From contig NZ_AZGF01000001.1 of assembly GCF_001434475.1 (NCBI RefSeq), forward strand, positions 62,001 through 126,000: a stretch of DNA of 64,000 bases, in the 5' to 3' direction. The notes under the pieces were generated by a model that saw nothing but the letters and a program-made list of their open reading frames with translations, ran no database searches and was not told where the DNA came from. Shown in pieces: positions 8,658 through 16,923 of this stretch. Position 1 is the first letter of the stretch; every line of letters begins with the position of its first letter. The translations under genes were made by a program, and so were the position numbers. Source of the stretch: Paucilactobacillus suebicus DSM 5007 = KCTC 3549. GTDB taxonomy: Bacteria > Bacillota > Bacilli > Lactobacillales > Lactobacillaceae.

Positions 8658-9522
8658 CTGTATTCATCCCCCCGTTGGTTAGATTTACAAATAGTTGTTG
8701 CAAATCAAGATGGTCAATTGTCACTGAATCTGGAATTACTCTTGTCTCGTCCAAATCGCCATACACAGAAACCGACATTAAATTACCAAGTTTCTGTTGG
8801 CCAATGATATTTAATCCTGCGCTGTACTCCTGTACTGATTTTTGTGGACCAGTAATCGAATAGGAGTGGGCAACTAAGTCTTCCACGTCATCATCGTGGA
8901 CAATCCTACCCTGATCTAGAATAAAAACATGTTCAACAATATTTGCCACCTCTTCAATTAGATGAGTTGAAATCAAAAATGTTCGCGGCTTTGCTTCATA
9001 TGATGCAAGTAATTCTTGATAAAAAAGTTCGCGATGGTTAGCATCCAAGCCCAAAACAGGTTCATCTAGTAAAACGTAGTCTACAGGAACACAAAGTGCA
9101 GTAATCAGTTTAACAATCGAGTGATAGCCTGTTGAAAGCCGGCCAAATTTTGTGTCCAATTTTAACTGAAACTTAGCTGTTAAATCGTGTGCTAATTGCC
9201 AGTCAAAATCTCCGTAACTCATTTCGGCAAGTTCAAAAATCTTCTGAACTTTCAATCTTTCAGCATACATATTAACTTCGCTCATTAAATACATCTTAGT
9301 AAGTGCATCGTCATTTTCGATGACACTGTCGTCGCCCATTTTGATTGATCCGCTGCTGGGAAAAATACGATTAGTAATAATATTCAGCAAGGTACTTTTG
9401 CCGGCACCGTTGCGCCCTAGCAATCCATAAATTTTGCCAGGCTCAATTGTCATATTAACGTTGCTCAGCACATTTTCCTTACCAAAATGCATTGAAACAT
9501 CATTAACGTGTAATGTCTTCAT
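8641..9522 (-). CDS. ABC transporter ATP-binding protein (YtrB-like)
   Basis: A 293-residue ATPase: Walker A GRNGAGKST (about residues 36-44), a signature replaced by RLSTGYHS rather than LSGGQ, Walker B YVLLDEPVLGLD, and the switch histidine in STHLIEE. The degenerate signature LSTGY is typical of ATPases paired with GntR-family YtrA regulators. About 70 residues after the core have no known fold. It overlaps the gntR gene by 20 bases and is preceded by GGGGGTATCAAG. Confidence 0.88.
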   Translation of the reverse strand: MKTLHVNDVSMHFGKENVLSNVNMTIEPGKIYGLLGRNGAGKSTLLNIITNRIFPSSGSIKMGDDSVIENDDALTKMYLMSEVNMYAERLKVQKIFELAEMSYGDFDWQLAHDLTAKFQLKLDTKFGRLSTGYHSIVKLITALCVPVDYVLLDEPVLGLDANHRELFYQELLASYEAKPRTFLISTHLIEEVANIVEHVFILDQGRIVHDDDVEDLVAHSYSITGPQKSVQEYSAGLNIIGQQKLGNLMSVSVYGDLDETRVIPDSVTIDHLDLQQLFVNLTNGGMNTDAQQK

Positions 9523-9886
9523 CTTGATACCCCCGTGAGATTAACTGCTCTAACTTATCCTGCGTCAGGCCTAATTTTTGTGCTTCTGAAACTAAATTCA
9601 TCACGTAATCTGCGTAAAAGCTTTCTCGTCTCTGATTCATAATTCTGGTAGTTGCTCCTTGTTTTACAAACATCCCAATCCCGCGCCTTTTTTCAATTAA
9701 ATCCTTGGCCACCAGTAAATTCATTCCCTTGAGGACCGTTGCAGGATTAATGTGAAATTGTTTAGAAATTTCAGTCGTTGACGGGACCTGTTCATCTTCC
9801 GCAAATCCGCCTGTAAAAATTGCTTCTTCTAGTTGTTCGGCAACTTGTAGGTAGATTGGCTCAGTGCTGTCAAAATTGAAGTGCAT
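9503..9886 (-). CDS. GntR family transcriptional regulator, YtrA subfamily
   Basis: A 127-residue repressor with only a winged-helix domain (EPIYLQVAEQLEEAIFTGGF, then QVPSTTEISKQFHINPATVLKGMNLL) and a short C-terminal helix pair, the layout of the YtrA subfamily. ATG 9886 is chosen because it starts the conserved domain and has GGGGTGATT upstream; the longer frame to 9937 overlaps the bceB-like gene. YtrA repressors normally autoregulate their ABC-transporter operon and respond to cell-wall-active compounds. Confidence 0.88.
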   Translation of the reverse strand: MHFNFDSTEPIYLQVAEQLEEAIFTGGFAEDEQVPSTTEISKQFHINPATVLKGMNLLVAKDLIEKRRGIGMFVKQGATTRIMNQRRESFYADYVMNLVSEAQKLGLTQDKLEQLISRGYQDEDITR

Positions 9887-9887
9887 C

Positions 9888-11696
9888 CTAATCACCCCGT
9901 TTCGGATCTGAAAAAATAAGCTGCCGATAAATAACAATCGTGATCAAGTAATATAGTGCATAACACACAAGAAAAATAATTGTTATCGGAATAAACCCGT
10001 CATAAGGCGAAAACATTATTTCTGTAAACATTTGTAAGCCAATTGAAACGTACGTAACACCCAAAATCGCAGGAACTAAAAATAACACACCAATTTCCGA
10101 CAGCAAAGCAACACTCATTTGTCGACGATTAGCACCTATTTTATGAAGAATTTGGTAGCGATGCAGATCAGCCTGTGCACCAGACAAAACTTTAAACATT
10201 AAGCAACTTGCTAACATAGTTAAAAATGCAATTCCTAAGAAGACACCCATGAACTCAAGGCCACCAAATAGTGCATTAGATGCCAGATAAGTGTCATAAG
10301 TATTGCTTGTCTTCGTGCCATTTCTCTGATCAACGGATTCGTACCGAGCAAGCTTTTTCAAAATTGGCAAACTTTGCCTAAAGCTTTTGACCCTAATCAA
10401 TCGCAGATCACTGTGCTTACCAGCCTGTTGGTTAAACTTTTGATTGGTTAAAATAATGATTTCTTTGTTTTGAACCGTATCACTCTGCATGTCTTTAAAC
10501 GCCATCTGCTCAGAGCCACTTTGTATCAGAGACATGGTGTCAACATTACGATATTTAGGCGTTCTAATCTTGTTTTGGTTACTCATTGCTTTGACCATTT
10601 GAAATGGTTGTTTTTTTAATTCAGCTTGATCGTAATAGACGTATTTCCCTTGCGTGATTTGATGATAGGTGACATCACGTGTCAAATCTAATTGGTTGAT
10701 TAATTTTACCGCTTTTCGATTTGGATTAGTAAAATTCATTGTGTAAGCACTAGCACGAGAACTCATAATCGGAATCTGTCGGTAATAGCCAGTACCAACC
10801 GTTATTGCACCCAATGAGAGTGAAAATAAAATCGTTACCATCGTTAACATTTTGGTGTAGTTGCCAATTCTAAACTCCAACTGTCCCAGAGTAAAGACGC
10901 GTAAATGATGTCTTGCAAATGCGGAATGACGAATAAAACTTACCACGGTTGTTAATAACGAATTAATTACTAGGTAACTACCGAGGGTAATTGTAACAAG
11001 GGCAATTGGAATCGCCTTGATTTTGATATCATTGATATTAACCATGGAATAAAAACCGATAATTAGTAGGATAATTCCACTACCCGCCGCAATTAGAAGA
11101 CTCGACGACTTAACGGCGCCACTTTCAACTTGTTGGTTTGCATGAATAACTTCATTTAAAGGCAGTCGGCGTAACTTAACAATAGCGACCAGCGAACAAA
11201 AAATTGCTAAACAAAAAAAGATGATTAAAGTGACAATCACTGGTTTAGGAGAACTAAAGCTGAGTCCTTTTAAGTGAACATCAAGGCGGCTCATGAGCGC
11301 ATTACTAGCCCATTTAGTAACAAAAAAGCCAATGACAACACCAATAATGCTGGCCCCCATTTGAATCATCAAAGTTTCAATCAGAATTAATCGATCAATC
11401 GTGGCACGCTTAGCACCAAACGTCATTAACATACCGTAATCCTGCGTACGCATTCCCAGCCAAAAACTCTGAGCATACCAGACATACACAATGGTGATCA
11501 GGGTTAGCAGAACTAAACCAAAATAAAAAACTACCCCCACACTAGCCATACTGATATTTTGTTTAAGAAACTTTTGATCCGTGGCAAATGATGTAAACAA
11601 AAAAAAGATTGCTGAGCTAATAATTAATCCTGAAAATAAAATCAGATAATCGCCGAGACGGCGCTTAATTCCATTTAATCCCAATTTAAATAACAT
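9888..11696 (-). CDS. FtsX-like ABC transporter permease (BceB/YtrF type)
   Basis: A 602-residue permease. It has four N-terminal membrane segments with FtsX-type signature DYGMLMTFGAKRATIDRL, further segments, a soluble region of about 160 residues (roughly 310-475, rich in Lys/Gln), and a final block of four segments including LHKIGANRRQ. This is the MacB/BceB arrangement with an extracellular domain. BceB-type permeases protect against peptide antibiotics that bind wall precursors. No histidine kinase is adjacent; the GntR gene starts one base after its stop. Confidence 0.88.
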   Translation of the reverse strand: MLFKLGLNGIKRRLGDYLILFSGLIISSAIFFLFTSFATDQKFLKQNISMASVGVVFYFGLVLLTLITIVYVWYAQSFWLGMRTQDYGMLMTFGAKRATIDRLILIETLMIQMGASIIGVVIGFFVTKWASNALMSRLDVHLKGLSFSSPKPVIVTLIIFFCLAIFCSLVAIVKLRRLPLNEVIHANQQVESGAVKSSSLLIAAGSGIILLIIGFYSMVNINDIKIKAIPIALVTITLGSYLVINSLLTTVVSFIRHSAFARHHLRVFTLGQLEFRIGNYTKMLTMVTILFSLSLGAITVGTGYYRQIPIMSSRASAYTMNFTNPNRKAVKLINQLDLTRDVTYHQITQGKYVYYDQAELKKQPFQMVKAMSNQNKIRTPKYRNVDTMSLIQSGSEQMAFKDMQSDTVQNKEIIILTNQKFNQQAGKHSDLRLIRVKSFRQSLPILKKLARYESVDQRNGTKTSNTYDTYLASNALFGGLEFMGVFLGIAFLTMLASCLMFKVLSGAQADLHRYQILHKIGANRRQMSVALLSEIGVLFLVPAILGVTYVSIGLQMFTEIMFSPYDGFIPITIIFLVCYALYYLITIVIYRQLIFSDPKRGD

Positions 11697-11705
11697 TATG
11701 CTCTC

Positions 11706-12461
11706 CTATCTGTAAGTCCCTAAATCATTCAGAATCATGCTATAAAATTCTGACCTAGATTGATTATCTTTTTCGATTGTTCGACCAATTTTGCCATCTT
11801 TAATCATCATGATTCGCTGGCAATATGAAGCGGAAAATGGATCATGCGTAACAAGCAAAATTGAAACCTGATTTTTGCGATTAATTTCTTCAAGTAGATC
11901 CATCATTGACCGTGCATTGTCGGAATCGAGCGCACCAGTTGGTTCATCCGCTAAAATTAGTTGAGGCTCATTCACCAGAGCTCTGGCAGCAGCGACTCGC
12001 TGCTTTTGACCGCCTGATAACTGTGATGGATATTGATTTAATAGTGTTTCAATTGATAGTTGCTGACTAATTTTTTTAATCATTTCGTTAGCTTGTGCTT
12101 TTTTAACACCTTGCAAATCAAGTGGCATCTCAATATTCTCGCGAGTCGTTAGCGTTTCAAGCAAACTAAAATCTTGGAAAATAAATCCCAGCTTTTGCCC
12201 ACGAAATTCACTTAGTTCATTCTCAGATAATTGGCTTAAGTCCTGGCCATTGATAACGACTTTACCACTAGTTGGCTTGTCCAAAGTTGCCAATAAATTT
12301 AGCATAGTTGTTTTTCCAGAACCAGATGCGCCCATAATACCAACAAACTCACCTGTATTAACTTTAAAATCAACACCTTTCAGTGCTTCGTAGGCGGCAG
12401 TTTTCTTGCCACCATACACTTTATGAACTCCAGATACTTCAACAATTGTGTGATCATTCAT
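11706..12461 (-). CDS. ABC transporter ATP-binding protein (BceA/YtrE type)
   Basis: A 251-residue ATPase of the LolD/MacB/BceA group: Walker A GASGSGKTT (about residues 43-51), Q-loop FIFQDFSLL, signature [12 protein letters not shown], Walker B LILADEPTGALD and H-loop VTHD. It is the first gene of the cluster, with GGAGG before its ATG and a consensus promoter upstream. It forms the complex with the FtsX-like permease nine bases downstream. Confidence 0.92.
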   Translation of the reverse strand: MNDHTIVEVSGVHKVYGGKKTAAYEALKGVDFKVNTGEFVGIMGASGSGKTTMLNLLATLDKPTSGKVVINGQDLSQLSENELSEFRGQKLGFIFQDFSLLETLTTRENIEMPLDLQGVKKAQANEMIKKISQQLSIETLLNQYPSQLSGGQKQRVAAARALVNEPQLILADEPTGALDSDNARSMMDLLEEINRKNQVSILLVTHDPFSASYCQRIMMIKDGKIGRTIEKDNQSRSEFYSMILNDLGTYR

Positions 12462-12504
12462 TTTTTATTCCTCCACGTCAATCGGTTAATTACTTATGTA
12501 ACTA

Positions 12505-12533
12505 ACTATATATGTAAACGACTTAATTGTCAA
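12505..12533 (-). promoter_or_regulatory. promoter and possible operator of the ABC/GntR cluster
   Basis: Minus strand TTGACA (12528-12533), 17 bases, TATAGT (12505-12510). Around and just downstream there are two copies of an ATGTAA(A)C motif on the plus strand (12496-12502 and 12512-12519) and the inverted repeat TTAC-ATAA-GTAA (12491-12502). These may be the GntR operator; this is inference. Confidence 0.75.
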
Positions 12534-12548
12534 ATACAACATGAATAT

Positions 12549-12584
12549 AAAAAAAGTGAAACTACCTTATTGCGGCAATTTCAC
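12549..12584 (-). terminator. terminator of the LDH-family gene
   Basis: Minus strand GTGAAATTGCC pairs with GGTAGTTTCAC (11 pairs, two G-U) around a 7-nt loop, followed by seven T. Confidence 0.85.
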
Positions 12585-12597
12585 ACTAAAATTCGTT

Positions 12598-13512
12598 TTA
12601 ATTTGATAGACTTTCAATCTTTTGTTTAATAAAGTTCGAAGCAGTAATTAACTGTCCTTGCTCTAAATCAGTTAGTTTAGCAACCATCAATGACCTGATA
12701 CCAGATAATCCAATAATTGCAGGATAACTAATATACGTTTCAATTCCAGGATGGTAGACAGCAACTGGCATAACTAATCGCTCATCAGATAGAACAGCTT
12801 GAATTAGTTTTACCGTACACGTAGCAACAGAAAAATTAGAATACCCTCTACCGGAAAAACTAGACCATGCCTGCTGCTTAGCTGTCATTTCTAATTTTTC
12901 GAAATTTAGCTGATAATCATCATGAATGTCATTCATCGATCGACCACTAACACTAAAAGTTGACCAAGCAATAAAATTGGATTCTCCCCGCTCACCATAA
13001 ACAAAGCCACTAACATTATGAGGTGATACCTGTAGTTGTTCGGCAATCACTGACTTGATTTGCTGGGTTTCAACACAAGTCCCAATTCCAAATACTTGAT
13101 TTTGAGGAATGCTAACGGTTTTTTGTAAAATCGCAGTGCTGGCCTCATTAGGGTCATTCACATTAATAATCACCCCATTGAATTCCGAGCTTTTTATCTT
13201 TTCACCCACCTGTTGAGCGATGGTAACACTAGATGCAAAATCATCTGTTAGATTACCATTCTGTTTACTCTCAGTACTTCTAAAAGATGTAATAATGACA
13301 TCCGCATTTTTCAATGCAGCGTAATCTTGAATTATTATTTTAGTTGATGTATTTAAGCTGGTGATCGTATTAACTAAATCATATTGTTGTGCTAAAGCTC
13401 GTTTATCGTCAACATCAATCAATACCAACTGATCCACAGTTCCTTTAGAAACGAGCGTATATGCTATTGTTTCGCCAACGTGCCCTAATCCAATAATACC
13501 GACTTTTCTCAT
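12598..13512 (-). CDS. L-lactate/2-hydroxyacid dehydrogenase family protein with altered active site
   Basis: A 304-residue member of the LDH/L-2-hydroxyisocaproate dehydrogenase family. The NAD-binding GLGHVGETIAY and LVLIDVD are intact. The active site is not: the GEHGDS motif holding the catalytic His is GERGES here, and the DxxR segment that binds the substrate carboxylate reads VETQQIK, so the Arg is Gln. The length and fold core look complete, so this is not a decayed gene. It may reduce a different substrate, or be a non-catalytic paralog. It has its own terminator and is monocistronic. Confidence 0.85.
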   Translation of the reverse strand: MRKVGIIGLGHVGETIAYTLVSKGTVDQLVLIDVDDKRALAQQYDLVNTITSLNTSTKIIIQDYAALKNADVIITSFRSTESKQNGNLTDDFASSVTIAQQVGEKIKSSEFNGVIINVNDPNEASTAILQKTVSIPQNQVFGIGTCVETQQIKSVIAEQLQVSPHNVSGFVYGERGESNFIAWSTFSVSGRSMNDIHDDYQLNFEKLEMTAKQQAWSSFSGRGYSNFSVATCTVKLIQAVLSDERLVMPVAVYHPGIETYISYPAIIGLSGIRSLMVAKLTDLEQGQLITASNFIKQKIESLSN

Positions 13513-13554
13513 TTTTTTATTGCTACTCCCAACTTCATTTAGTAATAATTTTCT

Positions 13555-13611
13555 TACAAAAAAAGGTTATGATCCATAATAGTTGTATTACTATTATGGA
13601 TCATAACCTTT
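13555..13611 (-). terminator. terminator of the metNIQ operon
   Basis: A perfect 22-bp inverted repeat (13562-13583 with 13590-13611, 6-nt loop), followed on the minus strand by seven T. It lies 28 bases after the metQ stop. Confidence 0.88.
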
Positions 13612-13638
13612 GAAAATCATATCATCAATTCTGATATT

Positions 13639-14472
13639 CTACTTTTTACCGTTAGGATAAACTGGGATCACAGCACCCTTGTAGTGTTTAAGAATCCATT
13701 GTTGAGTACTCTTAGATTGCAAAGCCTTCATCAATTTCTTAATTGCTGGCTTGTTCTTATCTCCCTTACGAACAGCGACAATGTTAGCATATGGCGATGA
13801 GTTCTTTTCAAGCGCAATAGCATCCTTAGTTGGGTTAATTTTGGCTTGTTCTGCATAATTAGCGTTAATTACAACAGCATCGCCTTCACCCTTTTCGTAG
13901 AACTCAGGCATTAATTTAGGTTCCAAATCTGTCTTGAACGTAATATTCTTCTTATTTGTTGCAATATCCTTAAACGTTGCAGTTGTAATCTTCGTACCTG
14001 GTTTCAAAGTAATCAAACCGGCATCTTTAAACAGAGTTAAGACACGACCGTAATCAGCAACGTTGTTACTTACCAAAACAGTGGCATTTTGTGGCAAGTC
14101 CTTAAGACTCTTGTACTTCTTTGAATAAACACCAATTGGTTCCAAGTGAACTTTACCAGCACTAACTAAAGTACCGTTGTTTTCCTTATTCCAGTTCTCC
14201 AAAAATGGAATATGCTGGAAGTAGTTAGCATCAAGATCGCCATTAGCTAAATCCTTGTTTGGTAATACATAATCTTGGAACACCTTGATTTTAAGGTTAA
14301 TTCCTTCTTTTTTAAGTTGTGGTTGAACATGCTTTAAAATTTGAGCATGTGGAATGTTTGAAGCTCCCACTGTCAATGTCGTTTCTTTTGATGACGACGA
14401 CTTCCCACATCCTACTAATAGCAAAGCAACCGCAGCAACGCTTGCTAAACCTGCAATCCATTTTTTCTTCAT
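13639..14472 (-). CDS. metQ: methionine ABC transporter substrate-binding lipoprotein MetQ
   Basis: A 277-residue NlpA/MetQ lipoprotein. A basic hydrophobic signal sequence ends in the lipobox LLVG-C22, and the mature protein has the MetQ features GASNIPHAQIL, DANYFQHIPFL, and EGDAVVINANYAEQA. It binds methionine outside the membrane and passes it to MetI. AGGAGGGAATTATT precedes the ATG. It is the last gene of the T-box-controlled operon, 23 bases after metI. Confidence 0.96.
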   Translation of the reverse strand: MKKKWIAGLASVAAVALLLVGCGKSSSSKETTLTVGASNIPHAQILKHVQPQLKKEGINLKIKVFQDYVLPNKDLANGDLDANYFQHIPFLENWNKENNGTLVSAGKVHLEPIGVYSKKYKSLKDLPQNATVLVSNNVADYGRVLTLFKDAGLITLKPGTKITTATFKDIATNKKNITFKTDLEPKLMPEFYEKGEGDAVVINANYAEQAKINPTKDAIALEKNSSPYANIVAVRKGDKNKPAIKKLMKALQSKSTQQWILKHYKGAVIPVYPNGKK

Positions 14473-14495
14473 AATAATTCCCTCCTACAAGAATT

Positions 14496-15185
14496 TTATC
14501 GTTTATCAATGTGCTTAACAGCAAAGTCTCCCAAGTACTGAAATACAAACACAATCAACACAATAATGACAGTTGCCACTAACGTAACCGCATTATTTGA
14601 AGCTTGAAATCCATCAAGGTACGCTAGATTTCCAAGTCCACCGGCTCCAATAGCACCGGCCATTGCCGTATAACCAATCAGTGAAATCGATGTAACTGTG
14701 ATACCGGATACTAGGGCTGGCATGCTTTCAGGCAATAATACTTTGAAAATAATTTGCCACCTCGTCGCTCCCATTGCTTCAGCGGCTTCAATGACTCCGT
14801 GATCAATTTCATGAAAAGCTAACTCAACCAACCTGGCATAAAACGGCGCAGCGGAGATAATCAATGATGGTAATGCTGCAGATGGGCCAATAATCGTTCC
14901 CATGATTACTTGCGTAGCTGGCAATAACAGAACAATCAAAATAATGAACGGTATCGAACGAAAGACGTTAACAAATGCTGCAACCACCCAGTTCAAAATT
15001 TTAACCAAAATTGAATTACTTGAGCTTGTTTCAAATAACAATAATCCTAGCAACGCACCTAAAATTGCAACAACGATGATCGAAACAACAGTCATCCAAA
15101 TTGTTTCCCAAGTGGCAGAACCCATATCAGGCCAATTAACGTTACTTAGTTTAAAATATGAGGCAAATCCAGTTGTATTACCCAC
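14496..15185 (-). CDS. metI: methionine ABC transporter permease MetI
   Basis: A 229-residue permease with five predicted membrane segments and the EAA loop [20 protein letters not shown] (about residues 134-153), which docks on MetN. The signature [17 protein letters not shown] is also typical. It overlaps the end of metN by eight bases, so translation is coupled. Confidence 0.96.
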   Translation of the reverse strand: MGNTTGFASYFKLSNVNWPDMGSATWETIWMTVVSIIVVAILGALLGLLLFETSSSNSILVKILNWVVAAFVNVFRSIPFIILIVLLLPATQVIMGTIIGPSAALPSLIISAAPFYARLVELAFHEIDHGVIEAAEAMGATRWQIIFKVLLPESMPALVSGITVTSISLIGYTAMAGAIGAGGLGNLAYLDGFQASNNAVTLVATVIIVLIVFVFQYLGDFAVKHIDKR

Positions 15186-16218
15186 GCTTGATCACCTCCG
15201 TCTCAACACGCATCGTGTTAAAGTATTCAATTGCTCCATCCAAACTGTCATGATGATCACTTAATAGTTGAATGTAAAGAGAACCTAGGGCACCCTCTTG
15301 TGTCTGATGAATATTACCTTCAATAATGCTTAGATCAACATCAGGAAATTGACGAAGCATTTCTGACACAATCGGCAACTTTGCTTGATCTCCATGGAAT
15401 GTTAACCGAATTATCAGGCCGTTTGGATACTTATCTAGCAGCTCACTAACCACTACCGTTGTATCATCTAAACTTGCACTTGATGTTTCTTGATTAACAA
15501 ATCTCTTCGTAATTGCCTGTTGTGGATTCTTGAAGACATCTAGAACCGGTCCTTCTTCAACAATCTTACCTGCATCAAGAACAGCAACATGGTCACAAAT
15601 TTTACGGATAACGTGCATTTCATGTGTGATTACAACAACTGTTAAATTTAGTTTCTTGTTAATGTCCACCATCAGATCCAACACTTCATCGGTTGTCTGC
15701 GGATCAAGAGCACTTGTGGCCTCGTCAGATAGTAAAATTTCGGGATCGTTGGCAAGGGCACGTGCGATACCAACACGTTGCTTTTGCCCGCCTGATAATT
15801 CAGACGGATAGGCATTTTCACGACCCTCTAGTCCGACTAGTTCAATTAATTTTTGTGCTTTTTCTTTTCTCTCATTCTTGGAAACTTTAGCAATTTCGAG
15901 CGGAAATTCAATATTCTCAAGTACAGTCCGTGACCACAACAAGTTAAAATGTTGAAAAACCATACCAATTTTTAAACGTTGATTTCGTAGGTCTTTACCT
16001 TTCAAGCTGCTAATTTCACTGCCGTTAATCGTCACGGAACCGGTTGTTGGAAATTCCAAACCGTTAAGCATTCGGATAATCGTACTTTTACCAGCACCTG
16101 AATATCCCACAATTCCGTATATTTTTCCATCAGGAATTGATAAATTGACATCCTTAACAGCATGAACGTCGCCTTCCTTTGCGTTGAATGTTTTCGAAAC
16201 ATTCTTAAATTCAATCAC
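15178..16218 (-). CDS. metN: methionine ABC transporter ATP-binding protein MetN
   Basis: A 346-residue ATPase: Walker [10 protein letters not shown], signature [12 protein letters not shown], Walker [13 protein letters not shown]-loop ITHEM. The C-terminal 90 residues form the NIL domain ([17 protein letters not shown]...), which binds methionine and inhibits transport when the cell is replete. The start is GTG 16218, with AAAGGAGG nine bases upstream. It is the first gene of the operon, behind a Met T-box. Confidence 0.96.
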   Translation of the reverse strand: MIEFKNVSKTFNAKEGDVHAVKDVNLSIPDGKIYGIVGYSGAGKSTIIRMLNGLEFPTTGSVTINGSEISSLKGKDLRNQRLKIGMVFQHFNLLWSRTVLENIEFPLEIAKVSKNERKEKAQKLIELVGLEGRENAYPSELSGGQKQRVGIARALANDPEILLSDEATSALDPQTTDEVLDLMVDINKKLNLTVVVITHEMHVIRKICDHVAVLDAGKIVEEGPVLDVFKNPQQAITKRFVNQETSSASLDDTTVVVSELLDKYPNGLIIRLTFHGDQAKLPIVSEMLRQFPDVDLSIIEGNIHQTQEGALGSLYIQLLSDHHDSLDGAIEYFNTMRVETEVIKRG

Positions 16219-16241
16219 AACTGCATTCCTCCTTTACATAC

Positions 16242-16553
16242 AAAAAAGCCTTTCATCCATAAAAAATCATTAGATCTTTCATCAGGACGAAAAGCTTTGC
16301 TTTGCGTGGTACCACCCAAGTTTGCAATAGTTTCACAACTACTGCCTTAACGAGTTAATAAAAACTCTCGCACGATAATGAGTGCAACCATCGCAAATTC
16401 ATAATTGACTGTCAATTACTTATTTACAAATTAATAGTTTCGAGACCATATTCAACCGATGCCATCCGCCCACTTTCACCATACGTGAGCTCTCTTTTCG
16501 GATCACTACCGATTTACTCATCTCTGCAAATTAACATTTAATTAATGACGCTG
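16242..16553 (-). promoter_or_regulatory. T-box leader (methionine-specific) of metNIQ
   Basis: About 310 nt of leader on the minus strand. The core T-box GGGTGGTACCACGC is at 16304-16317. Stem I features include GATGAGTAA, AGAGAGC and a 3' specifier side reading GAATATGGTC, with ATG (Met) at 16447-16449. The terminator is AAGCTTTTCGTCC (16285-16297) pairing with GGATGAAAGGCTT (16246-16258), then TTTTTT. Uncharged tRNA-Met should stabilise the antiterminator and turn on methionine uptake. T-boxes replace S-boxes for methionine genes in Lactobacillales. Confidence 0.92.
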
Positions 16554-16559
16554 ACCAAA

Positions 16560-16588
16560 ATTATACTGATTCGTAAAAAAGATGTCAA
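16560..16588 (-). promoter_or_regulatory. promoter of the metNIQ T-box leader
   Basis: A full consensus: TTGACA (16583-16588), 17 bases, TATAAT (16560-16565) on the minus strand, with the start near 16553. Confidence 0.9.
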
Positions 16589-16604
16589 GCACCACGTTCC
16601 AATA

Positions 16605-16904
16605 CTACTTAACAATCATAATCCAACGATCTTCTTCATTTCCAGAATTTAGGGTATCCGTAGATGAAGATAAATCAGGATTAACCGTCACAACCTTACC
16701 AGCAACAGGACTAGGAATGTCAGTAACCGCTTTTTCTGCTTCCACCGAAATAAATTCTCCATCAACAGTCAAAGTAGTCCCTGAATCTGGTAAGTCAATG
16801 AAATTAATCTGTCCTAGTTCATCGACACCCGTCGCACTAATTCCAATCTTGGTAGTGCCATCATCCTGTTTTTTGACCCAAAAATATTTATCTGTTTTTG
16901 CCAA
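16605..16904 (-). CDS. stand-alone GcvH-like lipoyl carrier protein
   Basis: A 99-residue protein of the glycine cleavage H-protein fold. VEAEKAVTDIPSPVAG holds the lipoylation lysine (Lys58). It is shorter than normal GcvH (about 125 residues), and there are no other glycine-cleavage genes in the window. In Firmicutes, H-like proteins can act as lipoyl relays. The start is TTG 16904 with AGGAGA about 12 bases upstream; no ATG exists near the N-terminus. It follows rodA by 19 bases and may be co-transcribed. Confidence 0.82.
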   Translation of the reverse strand: MAKTDKYFWVKKQDDGTTKIGISATGVDELGQINFIDLPDSGTTLTVDGEFISVEAEKAVTDIPSPVAGKVVTVNPDLSSSTDTLNSGNEEDRWIMIVK

Positions 16905-16923
16905 TTAGCCCATCTCCTAAATA

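Noticed and set aside
13562-13611. perfect 22-bp inverted repeat as a mobile-element or operator site
   Set aside because: Position after metQ and the T run on the minus strand explain it as a terminator.
16242-16553. S-box (SAM) riboswitch upstream of metN
   Set aside because: The conserved GGTGGTACC T-box core and the specifier ATG identify a T-box; no S-box core sequences were seen.
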